Origin: Acidobacteriota bacterium
GTDB taxonomy: Bacteria > Acidobacteriota > Terriglobia > Bryobacterales > Bryobacteraceae
DNA: 64,000 nucleotides
Direction of reading: 5' to 3'
NCBI GenBank assembly: GCA_025352795.1
Contig: JANXSF010000103.1
Location: 45,838 to 109,837, forward strand
Position numbers and translations under genes: made by a program
The notes under the pieces: generated by a model
Told to the model about the DNA's origin: nothing
What the model saw: the letters and a program-made list of their open reading frames with translations, nothing else
Databases searched by the model: none
In this document: positions 9,431 through 19,228 of the stretch, in pieces
Numbering within the stretch: position 1 is the first letter of the stretch
Layout: every line of letters begins with the position of its first letter

Positions 9431-9631
9431 ATGGAAATCACATTGAACGGCGAAAAACATGCGGTGAAGGAAGCTGGAAGCATCCTGGATCTGCTGCATT
9501 CTTTAGGAGTTGACCCGGAAAAAGTGGCGGTGGAACTGGATCGACAGATTGTTCGGACTCCGCTGTGGGGAAGCACTCCTGTTGGGGCTGGGGCACAGGT
9601 GGAGATTGTGCATTTTGTGGGGGGAGGCTAG
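9431..9631 (+). CDS. thiS: Sulfur carrier protein ThiS
   Basis: A 66-residue ubiquitin-like protein that carries sulfur as a C-terminal thiocarboxylate for building the thiazole ring of thiamine. The sequence begins MEITLNGEKHAV, matching the ThiS beta-grasp start, has the L-x3-V-A-V-E-L core (DPEKVAVELDRQIV), and ends in HFVGGG; the terminal Gly-Gly is the reactive end. No thiG, thiF or other thiamine gene is nearby, so it is an isolated copy here. Related MoaD proteins share the fold, but length and N-terminus favour ThiS. Confidence 0.88.
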   Translation: MEITLNGEKHAVKEAGSILDLLHSLGVDPEKVAVELDRQIVRTPLWGSTPVGAGAQVEIVHFVGGG

Positions 9632-9667
9632 CTAGGACAAGCCGATTGGCGCTAGAATCAGTGTATA

Positions 9668-11203
9668 ATGCTTCGATTTTTTCTAGCAGCCCTAGCAATG
9701 GTTAGCGCCTGGCAAACAGTGCCTCTTCCATTCAATCTGTTTAGCGGCGAAACCCCCAGAAAATATTTACCGGCCACCACGCCTGGCGGCATTGCCGTTT
9801 TTGATTACGACGGCGATGGCCGCCTTGACCTTTTTTTCCCCAACGGTGCAGACCTTCCTTCGGCTCGAAAGACCAAACCGGCTCAATATAATCGCCTCCT
9901 GCGAAATATGGGGAATCTTCGGTTTGAGGATCGTACCGCAGAAGCGGGTCTGGCAGGAACTGGTTACGACATTGCGGCTGCGGTTGGCGATTATGATGGC
10001 GATGGCCGGATTGATTTGCTGGTCTGCGGAGTGCGCGGTGTGACACTTTACCGCAACCGGTCAAACGCCGGGTTTGCTGACGTCACAGCCAAAAGTGGCA
10101 TCGATAACAAAGGCCGTTGGGCAGTGGGGGCAGCGTGGGTTGACATAGATAATGACGGGGATCTGGATCTGTTCATCGTCAACTACGTCCGCTGGGATCC
10201 GGCCAAGGAGCGCCAATGTTTGGTTGATGGGAAACCGGATTTTTGCCACCCTCGCTTTTACGAATCGCAACCCAATGCCTTGTTCCGCAATAACGGAGAT
10301 GGAACCTTCACCGATATTTCTGCTTCTTCCGGCATTGAGGCACACAAGGGCAAAGGCATGGCCGCTGGCATCGCTGATTTCGATCAGGATGGATTGGCCG
10401 ATATCTTTGTCACCAATGATCGGACTTTTAACTTTCTGTTTCACAATCTTGGCGGCGGAAGGTTTGCTGAGGTGGCATTTGATCGAGGAGTGGCGGCACC
10501 GTTGAATGGGGATCCGCCGTCTTCCATGGGCGTGGATGCTCAGGATTTCGATAATGACGGAAAGCCGGATTTGATCTATTCCGCCCTGCGCGACGAGACG
10601 TTTCCGCTGTATCGGAATCAAGGCAGGGAGTTCGAGGAAGTAACTAGCAAAAGTAAGTTGGATTTACTGACACGACCAATGGCTGGCTGGGGCATAGCTT
10701 TCGCGGATCTGGACAACGACGGCTGGAAGGACATAGCGGTGGCCAGAAGCGGCGTGCTGTCCGCAACGGGTTCACGAGGCTCCACGCAGCCTGAGCCGGT
10801 TTCCTGGCTGCGCAATCTGGTTGGCAAGTCTTTTTCGTCAACTGCAGCTCTACCCGGTTTTGCCGCGATGAACCGCGGATTAGTAGCAGCAGATCTGAAC
10901 GGTGATGGTTGCCTGGACTTGGTCGTCACTGCGCTGAATGCACCGGCTAGAGTCCTGCGAAATCCCTGTACCGGGAACTGGCTGTCCGTGGACGTCAGTG
11001 GGCCCGGAGCCCGCGTCCGCGTGGGTACAAATTGGCGGCATGTTACTTCAACGGTTGGCTATGCCTCGTCGTGTGCGTGTCCGCTGCATTTCGGATTGGG
11101 TTCGCAAGCGGAAGTTGCAGTTGAAGTATTTTGGTCCGATGGCCGCAAGAAGACTATGTTAAATGTGAAAGCCAATCAGACCTTGAAGGTTACAGCCCCA
11201 TGA
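9668..11203 (+). CDS. CRTAC/ASPIC-type FG-GAP repeat protein, exported
   Basis: A 511-aa secreted protein. It starts with a short signal peptide (MLRFFLAALAMVSAW). At least five FG-GAP/VCBS-type repeats follow, each with a calcium-binding loop such as DYDGDGRLD, DYDGDGRID, DIDNDGDLD, DFDNDGKPD and DLDNDGWKD, so a beta-propeller is expected. The last 75 residues (WLSVDVSGPGARVRV to the end) look like the UnbV/ASPIC domain that usually closes CRTAC proteins. Such proteins are abundant in Acidobacteriota and usually lie beside TPR genes; the next gene is one, overlapping by ATGA. The molecular role is not known; extracellular binding is inferred. Confidence 0.85.
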   Translation: MLRFFLAALAMVSAWQTVPLPFNLFSGETPRKYLPATTPGGIAVFDYDGDGRLDLFFPNGADLPSARKTKPAQYNRLLRNMGNLRFEDRTAEAGLAGTGYDIAAAVGDYDGDGRIDLLVCGVRGVTLYRNRSNAGFADVTAKSGIDNKGRWAVGAAWVDIDNDGDLDLFIVNYVRWDPAKERQCLVDGKPDFCHPRFYESQPNALFRNNGDGTFTDISASSGIEAHKGKGMAAGIADFDQDGLADIFVTNDRTFNFLFHNLGGGRFAEVAFDRGVAAPLNGDPPSSMGVDAQDFDNDGKPDLIYSALRDETFPLYRNQGREFEEVTSKSKLDLLTRPMAGWGIAFADLDNDGWKDIAVARSGVLSATGSRGSTQPEPVSWLRNLVGKSFSSTAALPGFAAMNRGLVAADLNGDGCLDLVVTALNAPARVLRNPCTGNWLSVDVSGPGARVRVGTNWRHVTSTVGYASSCACPLHFGLGSQAEVAVEVFWSDGRKKTMLNVKANQTLKVTAP

Positions 11204-12045
11204 TTACCTTACTTTTTGCGTTGGCAATGCTTCAAGACGTGTCGTCTTTATCGCAAGCCGGGGCTCAGGCAATGCGGGAATCGCGCTTTGCAGACGCGGG
11301 CAAGGCTTATCGGCAATTGACGGAAAAAGAACCAGCCAATCCGATGTGGCGGATGAACTTGGGACTTGCACAGTATCAAGCCGGTAACTTTCAGGATGCG
11401 ATTGTGGAGTTTGAGAAGTACTTAAAAGCCAAGCCACAGCCAGGAGCCAATCATTGGATGACTGGCTTGGCGCGATTGAAGTTGAAGCAACCCTGCGACG
11501 CCATTGCACCATTGGAGAAGGCGAAGTTATGGGATGCCTCTAAAAGTTCAATCGATTTAGGCGACGCCCTATTTGCTTGTGGGCGTTTTGAAAAGGCAGC
11601 ACGAGCCTATGAAGGGGCCACCGTGTTTCATTCAAATAGTACAAAGTTACTGCGGCAGGTGGCGCACAGTTATTGGCGTGCCCGCCTATATCCAGAAGCG
11701 AAGAAATTCTTCTCACCACTGGCAGAGCAGTTTGCCAATGAACCTGAATTCCAATTTGAGTACGGAGATACGCTGGCACGTTTGGAAGGGCCAGCGGCTG
11801 GGTTGCCGTTTCTATTGAGAGCAGAACAGGCAGTACCTGAACTTACAGGGGTTCGAGGCGAATTGGGTAAAGCGCTACTGGCAGTAGGTAGAATGGCGGA
11901 GGCAATCCCACACCTGGAAGCGGCCTCAGCAAAAGACGCCACCCTGCTTTTGGCACTCTCCCGAGCTTATCGGAGTATGGGGCGAACTGAAGATGCTGAG
12001 CGAGCACAAGCAGAGTACCGGACCAAAGTGGGCACCAAACAATAG
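11200..12045 (+). CDS. Exported tetratricopeptide repeat protein
   Basis: A 281-aa TPR protein. The ATG at 11200 overlaps the preceding stop as ATGA and gives a plausible signal peptide (MITLLFALAMLQDVSSLSQAG), so I prefer it over an ATG at 11131 inside the previous gene. TPR signatures recur through the whole length, for example ADAGKAYRQLTEKEPANPMW, NLGLAQYQAGNFQDAIVEFE and GELGKALLAVGRMAEAIPHL. It probably acts as a protein-binding scaffold with the upstream FG-GAP protein. A clear hairpin terminator follows at 12071. Confidence 0.85.
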   Translation: MITLLFALAMLQDVSSLSQAGAQAMRESRFADAGKAYRQLTEKEPANPMWRMNLGLAQYQAGNFQDAIVEFEKYLKAKPQPGANHWMTGLARLKLKQPCDAIAPLEKAKLWDASKSSIDLGDALFACGRFEKAARAYEGATVFHSNSTKLLRQVAHSYWRARLYPEAKKFFSPLAEQFANEPEFQFEYGDTLARLEGPAAGLPFLLRAEQAVPELTGVRGELGKALLAVGRMAEAIPHLEAASAKDATLLLALSRAYRSMGRTEDAERAQAEYRTKVGTKQ

Positions 12046-12070
12046 TTTCGCCGAGCCTACCAAAAGGATC

Positions 12071-12105
12071 AGGGCGGCCGTGCGTTGAGGCCGCCCTGCC
12101 TTTTT
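12071..12105. terminator. Rho-independent terminator between convergent genes
   Basis: A 9-bp perfect stem (agggcggcc, 12071-12079, with ggccgccct, 12089-12097) and a 9-base loop is followed on the plus strand by gcctttttc. It ends the TPR gene; on the minus strand it also follows the TonB receptor stop at 12109 and has a weaker T-run (ccttttgg), so it may serve both directions. Confidence 0.85.
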
Positions 12106-12108
12106 CGG

Positions 12109-15100
12109 CTAGAACTGAAGCCGTAGCCCTAGCTGGATATTGCGCGGACCAACGTTCGTGGTACCGGTGACGCGGCCAAAGTCTGGACTGCCCAAGGTGG
12201 TATTGGCTCGGCCAAACTGCGGTGTATTCGTTGAGTTAAACATCTCGGCTCGGAACTGCGCTTTTACCCTTTCAAGGAATCGGAAATTCTTAAGAACGGC
12301 GATGTCGGCATGGTTCGTGGGGCCGAAACGAATGGTGGGCACCCATCGAGTGGCGTTACCGATTTCATAAGTGCCAGGAGCGGTGAACGCGGAGGTATTG
12401 AACCAACGATCCGGCGTGGGGTTATCCAGTTTAGCTACCTGCAAATCCGCCACGTTCGGGCGCTGAATCTGGAAGCCATAGTTGCCAAGGGAATTAGGTG
12501 CAGAGAAGCCCAGAGGGAGGCCGCTGCCGAAGCGCACGATTGAAGAGACCTGCCATCCACCAAGAACGGCATTGGTGACGGCATTGGCGTTGGACAGAAG
12601 TTTCTTACCCTTGCCAACCGGCAACTCATAGACAAGAGCCGTGACGAAGCTTTGGGGAAGATCGTGTGCGCTGATGGAGCGATCGACCTTCAGGTTGTAG
12701 TAGTCGCGCGGGGTGTCCCCCACTTCCCAGCCTTGCCATTCGCTGGCGTTATCGATGGCTTTGGACCACTGATAGGTGGTTAACAGGTTGAGTCCTGATC
12801 CAATCTGCCAGTTGTAACGAACCACCAGCGCGTTGAAGCTGGAACTTGCGCCGGGAGCGTCAGCGGAAAGGTTGACTCCATTGAATTGTGGATAGGGGCG
12901 CAACAGGCGATTACGCGGCACAGTAGCGCCGGAGAGCACGCCGGTTTTGAGTATGCCAAAGAAGGGATTTGGCACCTGCGCATCAAGCCCCGCGCCGAGG
13001 TTCAGGAATTTGGGGTCCAACTGATTTGCCTGTTGACCGGTGCCAAAAAGCAACTTGCGGCCCTGCGAACCGGTATAGCCAAGTTCCAAGACCATGCCTT
13101 TTTTTAGCTCATATTGAAAATCCGCCGAGAAGTTTTGAACGTAGCTGAGCGGATGCAGCCGGGAGAAGGCATTGACGCTTTCACCAGCCAGCGTGGCGAG
13201 ACCTTGCGTGTTGCCGACTGGTTGTACTAATCCGCTGGGGAACGGATTGCTTAACAGGGCACCCCGATTGGGGTTGATGCCGTCGCCGCCGATCGTGGAG
13301 ACCCACGTCGTGGTTGTGGAAAAGCCCTGGTTCGCACCGCCGCCGGTTTGCGGATAGAAGATGCCATAGCCGCCACGGAAGACTAACTTATCGGTGAGCT
13401 TATAGGCCATGCCGAAACGGGGAGCGAGGTTCAACTTGTCGGTATCCCAGGCACCTCGGTTCTGCGGAGTGACGAAGACCAAGCCGCCTTTGAGTGGCAA
13501 GCCGGTGGCGGCAGCCAGAGGGCTGATGGCATTGAAGTCAAAGTTGTTGAAGCGGTTGTAGCGCTCTGTGCGGGCTTGTTGCACCTCCCAACGCATTCCC
13601 AGGTGCAGGGTCAAGCGACGATTCACCCGCCACGAATCCTGCAGGTACAAGCCGTGGTACATGGCCGTGATGGCGGTGGCTGCGTTGATGGGGGCAGAGC
13701 CGCTGGCTCCGACACCGAGCAATAACGATGCGACGCCGTCGCCGCTGGTGGCGCTGGTGACCGCAGCCGTAGGGCCGGAAGTGAGGCCGCGGGTGAAGTT
13801 AAAAGTTGGCGTCTGGAAGTTTGTGGCGTTCAGCCGGGCAAGTTCGCCCAACCAGCCGAACTTGAGGCTATGTTTGCCGAGTTCCTTGGTGACGTTGGCT
13901 TGGAGGTTGTGGGTCTCGCGTGGACCGTTAAAGTAGTTGGCGTTGGCGAAAGTATTGTAACCCTGGGTGGTGATAGCCGGATAGTTAATAGTCTGGAACT
14001 GCGAGACCAAAGCAGCGGGGTAGCCAAGGGTGGTGGGGTTTAGTCCGCTGGAGGGCGAGTTCTGATTCTCGCGCCATCGGCCGGAGCCGAGCAGGACATT
14101 AAGGACCCAGGTGGGAGAGGGAGTCCAGGTGCTGCCGATCACCACGTGGCTGCGGGGGTTGACGTCGGAAAAGTTGGTATCAGCGCCGTTGCCGAAGAAT
14201 TGAGGTGCGACGTTCTCTTGAATGGCCTTGGTGAAGCGGCCGAACATTGTCAATTTTTCACTCTTGGCCCAATCGATGCGGCCATCGAAGCGTTCGTTGG
14301 CGGTGACAGTGTTACCTTGAGCGGCGAAGTTGAGCGCGTTGGTGAGGGGGGCACCGGGAGTGTTCGGCTTAGGGAAGAGCGCGAGAACCTTGACGGCCAC
14401 GGGATCGAAGAGGTTGCTGGGAATCCTGTTATCCGGAAAAGCATCGCGGATCGAACCGGCGCCATTAGGATTGGGGCGCGTGGTGAAGGGGTCGAAGATT
14501 ACCGATTGCGTGCCATTGGCGTTGAAGGTTCTGGAGAAGTCGCCAGAAATTTGTTGAGCTGTTGGCACGTTCTGAATGCTGGTGCCGGGTGTGCCCTGGC
14601 GGACCCCTTCGTAGCCACCGAAGAAGAAGAGCCGTTTTGACTTCGAGATTGCTCCAGAGAAGTTGCCGCCAAATTGATTGCGTTGGAACGAAGTACGTCG
14701 CAAACCGGAGCGATTGTTTCCCCAGCTATTGGCATCCAGTTTGTCATTGCGCAGGAACTCGAACAGGGTACCGTGGAATTGATTTGCGCCACCACGGGTG
14801 ATCATATTGACAGCGCCGCCATCTGATTTACCGAATTGTGCGTCGAACTGGTTCCGCTGAATGTTTACTTCGGCAACCGAGTCAACGCCGGGAGATGCAA
14901 TGAGTCCGCCCCAATCGACGGCCGAGGCTGGCGTGCCGTCAATCAAAGTGAGGCCGGCTTGGCCACGCCCGCCGTTCATGGAGAAACGGTTATGGTTTTG
15001 GTCCTGCGTGGCTTGCGAGATGCCGGTGCGCACGGCGATAACGCCGGCGTTGACGTGAACCATGGCGAACGGATTGCGCGCATTCACGGGCAGGTCGAGC

Positions 15101-15525
15101 ACGGCTTGCTGGTCTAAGGTGACGGCGCGGTTTGCGGTTTGGGTGTCAAGCAAAGAGACGCCGGCAGTAATTTCGACGGTCTGGGTGACTTCTCCAATTT
15201 GCATCTTGAAATTTACTTCTAAGGTCTGATTGACGCGCAGGACGGCTCCATTGGTGACGCTCTTGCGGAAGCCGGCGAGTTCAACGCTCACCTCATAGGA
15301 ACCAGGCAAAATTTGCGAGAAAATGTAGTTGCCATCGCTGCCGGAAGTGACCTGTTTAGGTTCACTGGTGGCCTCGTTTTTGAGACGGACGATGGCGGCG
15401 GACACTGGGGCGCCGCTTGGGTCGGTAACCACGCCGGTGATGGTTCCGGTGAAAACCTGGGCCAGGATAGGCAGGTTGGTAAGGAGCAACGCAAAGCCGA
15501 CGGAAACGAATTTGAGATTTCTCAT
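12109..15525 (-). CDS. TonB-dependent receptor with N-terminal carboxypeptidase-regulatory-like domain
   Basis: A 1138-aa outer membrane receptor of the Oar/CarboxypepD_reg type. Signal peptide MRNLKFVSVGFALLLTNLPI; then the beta-sandwich domain (about residues 25-105: GTITGVVTDPSGAPVSAAIV, YEVSVELAGF); a plug domain near 120-240 (RFSMNGGRGQAGLTLIDGTP); and a long beta-barrel ending in phenylalanine (NIQLGLRLQF), the signal for outer membrane assembly. Acidobacteria carry dozens of such genes, mostly with unknown substrates; polysaccharide or peptide import is inferred. It is divergent from the multiheme cytochrome gene at 15562 with only 36 bp between starts. Confidence 0.93.
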   Translation of the reverse strand: MRNLKFVSVGFALLLTNLPILAQVFTGTITGVVTDPSGAPVSAAIVRLKNEATSEPKQVTSGSDGNYIFSQILPGSYEVSVELAGFRKSVTNGAVLRVNQTLEVNFKMQIGEVTQTVEITAGVSLLDTQTANRAVTLDQQAVLDLPVNARNPFAMVHVNAGVIAVRTGISQATQDQNHNRFSMNGGRGQAGLTLIDGTPASAVDWGGLIASPGVDSVAEVNIQRNQFDAQFGKSDGGAVNMITRGGANQFHGTLFEFLRNDKLDANSWGNNRSGLRRTSFQRNQFGGNFSGAISKSKRLFFFGGYEGVRQGTPGTSIQNVPTAQQISGDFSRTFNANGTQSVIFDPFTTRPNPNGAGSIRDAFPDNRIPSNLFDPVAVKVLALFPKPNTPGAPLTNALNFAAQGNTVTANERFDGRIDWAKSEKLTMFGRFTKAIQENVAPQFFGNGADTNFSDVNPRSHVVIGSTWTPSPTWVLNVLLGSGRWRENQNSPSSGLNPTTLGYPAALVSQFQTINYPAITTQGYNTFANANYFNGPRETHNLQANVTKELGKHSLKFGWLGELARLNATNFQTPTFNFTRGLTSGPTAAVTSATSGDGVASLLLGVGASGSAPINAATAITAMYHGLYLQDSWRVNRRLTLHLGMRWEVQQARTERYNRFNNFDFNAISPLAAATGLPLKGGLVFVTPQNRGAWDTDKLNLAPRFGMAYKLTDKLVFRGGYGIFYPQTGGGANQGFSTTTTWVSTIGGDGINPNRGALLSNPFPSGLVQPVGNTQGLATLAGESVNAFSRLHPLSYVQNFSADFQYELKKGMVLELGYTGSQGRKLLFGTGQQANQLDPKFLNLGAGLDAQVPNPFFGILKTGVLSGATVPRNRLLRPYPQFNGVNLSADAPGASSSFNALVVRYNWQIGSGLNLLTTYQWSKAIDNASEWQGWEVGDTPRDYYNLKVDRSISAHDLPQSFVTALVYELPVGKGKKLLSNANAVTNAVLGGWQVSSIVRFGSGLPLGFSAPNSLGNYGFQIQRPNVADLQVAKLDNPTPDRWFNTSAFTAPGTYEIGNATRWVPTIRFGPTNHADIAVLKNFRFLERVKAQFRAEMFNSTNTPQFGRANTTLGSPDFGRVTGTTNVGPRNIQLGLRLQF

Positions 15526-15561
15526 AGCCCCGTGAGCATATCATAAAGAATAATAGGAGGG

Positions 15562-17157
15562 GTGCTGAAATTTCACTTAGGCATTTTCGTAACCGTCGCT
15601 CTTGCGCAAGACGCCGAAGTGGGTAGCGGCGCGTGCGCGGGGTGCCATGCGGAGATCTTTGCCAAATATCAGCAAACGGGCATGGCGCGGAGTGCGGGTC
15701 TGGTGGGCGCCGCGGGCTTCAAGGAGAGTTTTGCTCATGCAGAGTTTACTGACCCAGCATCAGAGGCGGACTATCGCATCAGCGACGCCTATCAATTCAA
15801 CTTCTCTCGCGCGGGCATTGAAGGCCAAAGGTTGCTGCGTTGGTTTATCGGTTCCGGCAATGTGGGGCGGAGCTACCTGTTTGGAGTCGACGGATTCCTG
15901 TTTCAAGCACCGGTGTCTTATTATTCGGAATCGCAGAAGTGGGATGTATCGCCGGGCTACCAAAGGAAACGAACCGTCGAACTGACCCGAGGTGTTGAGA
16001 CGGCCTGCCTGCAGTGCCATGCCAGCCGTATGCAGACCTTGGCCGGAATGACGAACCGTTTTGCGGCGGTACCCTTTCTGGAAGGCGGCGTGAGTTGTGA
16101 GCGGTGCCATGGCGGGGGGCGAGAGCATGTTCAGAGAATGACCTCAAAAGTGCGTTCGGTGTCTGTGGGGATTTTGAATCCAGCAAAACTGGAGCCGGCC
16201 CGGCGAGATAGTGTTTGCGCGCAGTGCCACCTGACTGGGGCTGCGCGGGTGGCTAAAGCTGGCCGACAGCGGTACCGAGTCGGCGACCTGTTGGCGAATT
16301 CGTTGGCAGTGTTTATGTGGGCGGGAGCGCGCGGCGGAACGGCCGATGCGACAAGTCATTACGAAAAATTAGAGCAGAGTAAGTGCAAGCAATCCAGTGG
16401 CGAGAAGCTGTGGTGTGCAACGTGTCATGATCCGCACGAGGCGGTGCCAGCAGCGCAGCGTGCCGGCCACTATCGGCAAGCCTGCCTGGCATGCCACGCG
16501 AAGAAACCTTGCACAAATGATGAGGCGTTACTCTCGAAGGCTGGCAACGACTGTGCTGGGTGTCACCTGCCGAAGCGGCAGACGCGGTCAGTGGATCATT
16601 TGGCTTATACGGACCATTCGATTGCGCGAAGGCCGGGGGTAAGTGAACGCTTGCAGCCGGAGATGAGACTGGAAAGCTTCTGGAAGAATCAGGCGGACGA
16701 TCGGGATTTGGCTTTGGGTTATGCGGTGGTAGCGCCGATGGAGCCGAGCGTGCGTCAGCGGACGCTGGGGTTATTAGAAGCGGCGGCGGCGAAGAATCCA
16801 AATGATGCGCCGATACTTGCACAATTGGCGCAATTCTATGATCGGCTGGGCCGTGAAGAGCAGGCGATGGAAGTGTGCGAGCGTTTGGTCCGGCTGGATG
16901 GGACACAGACTGGTGCGATGGTGAATTTAGGGATCTACCGGATGAAGCGCGGGCGGGCGGCGGAGGCGATCGCGCTATGGGAAGGTAGCCTGCTGCGGAA
17001 TCCCGGCTTGACTGGCGCACGGATGAACCTCGCGGTGGCGAAGTATCGAGAGGGGGATCGCGCGGCAGCGGAGTCCGCATTGCTGAAGGCGCTGGAGTAC
17101 GAGCCAGATCTGGAGGCTGCGCGGCGTCTGTTGCTGGAGATCCGCGCGACGAAGTAG
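15562..17157 (+). CDS. Seven-CXXCH multiheme cytochrome c with C-terminal TPRs
   Basis: A 531-aa exported electron-transfer protein. After a short signal peptide (MLKFHLGIFVTVALAQ) there are seven heme-binding motifs: CAGCH, CLQCH, CERCH, CAQCH, CATCH, CLACH and CAGCH, all within the first 340 residues; the last 150 residues form TPR-like helices (YDRLGREEQAMEVCERLV, NLGIYRMKRGRAAEAIALWE). The arrangement resembles cytochrome c554-like proteins fused to TPRs, common in Acidobacteriota and Planctomycetes. The GTG start at 15562 sits only one base after AGGAGG (15555-15560), unusually close, so a different initiation point such as the CTG at 15565 cannot be excluded. The substrate is unknown. 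Confidence 0.9.
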   Translation: MLKFHLGIFVTVALAQDAEVGSGACAGCHAEIFAKYQQTGMARSAGLVGAAGFKESFAHAEFTDPASEADYRISDAYQFNFSRAGIEGQRLLRWFIGSGNVGRSYLFGVDGFLFQAPVSYYSESQKWDVSPGYQRKRTVELTRGVETACLQCHASRMQTLAGMTNRFAAVPFLEGGVSCERCHGGGREHVQRMTSKVRSVSVGILNPAKLEPARRDSVCAQCHLTGAARVAKAGRQRYRVGDLLANSLAVFMWAGARGGTADATSHYEKLEQSKCKQSSGEKLWCATCHDPHEAVPAAQRAGHYRQACLACHAKKPCTNDEALLSKAGNDCAGCHLPKRQTRSVDHLAYTDHSIARRPGVSERLQPEMRLESFWKNQADDRDLALGYAVVAPMEPSVRQRTLGLLEAAAAKNPNDAPILAQLAQFYDRLGREEQAMEVCERLVRLDGTQTGAMVNLGIYRMKRGRAAEAIALWEGSLLRNPGLTGARMNLAVAKYREGDRAAAESALLKALEYEPDLEAARRLLLEIRATK

Positions 17158-17250
17158 TTGTTACAAAAACTTGCCCATAACTTTCACTCTCGTCTATGGT
17201 ATGGTGTATCTTACAATCAGCTTGGAATTTCAAATCTGGTTCTGCTAATT

Positions 17251-17280
17251 CTTTCCAGTGCATCTCTTTCCAGTGCATCT
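17251..17280. repeat. Perfect 15-bp tandem duplication
   Basis: The 15 bases ctttccagtgcatct occur twice in direct succession (17251-17265 and 17266-17280). About 65 bases downstream an 8-base unit (actccatc) is also repeated in tandem. These look like replication-slippage products in non-coding DNA. Confidence 0.8.
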
Positions 17281-17741
17281 GAAATTAACCTGTTTGGAGC
17301 GAAGCTAACCACTCACCAACTGATTCCAGTCCACAATCATATCTACTCCATCACTCCATCACTCCTACATCACCAATTGCAAAGAATTGATTTGACGAAT
17401 CAAATCCAGTTGGCCATTATTACCCCCGTATTACAACCAAACTTAGTTGTGGGCATTTTGTGGCTGGCGCCGAAAAAGGCATTAAAAACTTATGCGATAA
17501 TCGTCAGACTGCGGCACCAGGCAAGTGCCACTTCTCATCCTTGTACCACTCAATGCCCACAGCAATAGCGTAACGTCCTGCTCGGATCACCTGAGATCGG
17601 CACTCGCTGCCTCTGTGATGAAGTCGCTATTGCGCATGTAATTGCAGATTAATCTATCATTGAGGGTGCGTAGTAAGCCATATCGGTATCGTCTGATTGT
17701 AACCGAGCCGCGCGCGAGCAGGCCGTGCTTTCCGATGGATT

Positions 17742-17911
17742 GGGGTAAAACTACCGGGCTACTCATCGCGGTGAACTAAACCGCGAGCGGTAAAACACCC
17801 CGTAAACTCCGCAGCCTGCGTGACGCAAGCAACGATAGGGTGGCGTGCGAGCGGTAAGCGAGTCAAACTGGACGCGGCCTTATGCAAGGCCTAATCCGAC
17901 TCAAGGAGTCG
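17742..17911 (+). ncRNA. Structured RNA-like stretch; possible group II intron 5' relic
   Basis: Consecutive perfect stems are visible: ggggt/acccc (17742-17746 with 17797-17801) enclosing cgcggt/accgcg (17767-17772 with 17780-17785); tgcg/cgca (17817-17827); ggcctt/aaggcc with loop atgc (17876-17891); and cgactc/gagtcg with loop aag (17897-17911). At 17845 the sequence gtgcgagcgg starts with GUGCG, the consensus 5' end of group II introns, and the following run with two small hairpins joined by taat resembles early domain I. No reverse transcriptase or domain V is visible, so at most this is a fragment. The family assignment is inference from memory; the hairpins are directly seen. Confidence 0.3.
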
Positions 17912-18012
17912 TCAACACACAACTTCTCATTCCATGTTTCCAGCCGCTTTATCCAACTCCCAAGGCGAACAAAACCCATACCCTGAGCCTTACGGTGCGC
18001 TTTAGCCTTTAG

Positions 18013-18927
<915 letters not shown>

Positions 18928-18939
18928 ATGTGCCTCCCG

Positions 18940-19218
18940 CTATAAACGGCGGCGCTCTTGGTCTAACCTATCCGCAAGAAACACTTTTAACAACGACTGA
19001 TACGGTACATCTCGCTTATTGGCCATCACCTTAAGATCTTCAATCATGTAGACCGGCAATCGAAGCGAAATCGTACGCAATGTCGGTTTCAGATTTGGGA
19101 ACTTGCGCGAAACGCCACTCTTCCAGTCAATTAATTCAGTGGAATCAGTCGTCGCCCAAAATTTGCGTTCACTGTCTTCGGATTCAAACTTCGAAAGTTG
19201 TTTTTTCGTGGCTGGCAT
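18940..19218 (-). CDS. brnA: BrnA family antitoxin
   Basis: A 92-aa protein with a C-terminal ribbon-helix-helix-like segment (RTISLRLPVYMIEDLKVMANKRDVPYQSLL split here) typical of BrnA/CopG antitoxins, which bind DNA and neutralise BrnT. It lies 10 bases downstream of the BrnT gene, the canonical toxin-first order of this type II system. Autorepression of the operon by the toxin-antitoxin complex is known for the family. Confidence 0.85.
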   Translation of the reverse strand: MPATKKQLSKFESEDSERKFWATTDSTELIDWKSGVSRKFPNLKPTLRTISLRLPVYMIEDLKVMANKRDVPYQSLLKVFLADRLDQERRRL

Positions 19219-19228
19219 ATGCGTATCT

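Larger units (their letters stand above)
17158..18012. other. 855-bp stretch without a convincing gene
   Basis: The left half is AT-richer and carries small tandem duplications. On the minus strand a 59-codon frame (ATG at 17766, stop at 17587-17589) and, shifted by one frame, a short readable stretch with GRYAIAVGIEWYKDEKWH ending at 17504 suggest remains of an old coding sequence, but I recognise no family. The right half (17742-17911) is full of perfect short hairpins and is listed separately. The region borders a toxin-antitoxin island, so it may be an insertion scar. Confidence 0.5.

Noticed and set aside
16313..17278. 321-codon minus-strand frame, proline- and serine-rich
   Set aside because: It lies wholly opposite the multiheme cytochrome gene and has the composition of an antisense shadow of GC-rich codons; no domain seen.
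17158..17568. 136-codon plus-strand frame after the cytochrome gene
   Set aside because: Starts with TTG right at the previous stop, contains the slippage repeats, and shows no family signature.
17742..17911. tmRNA or RNase P RNA
   Set aside because: The CCA-end and tag region of tmRNA and the conserved cores of RNase P RNA could not be found on either strand.
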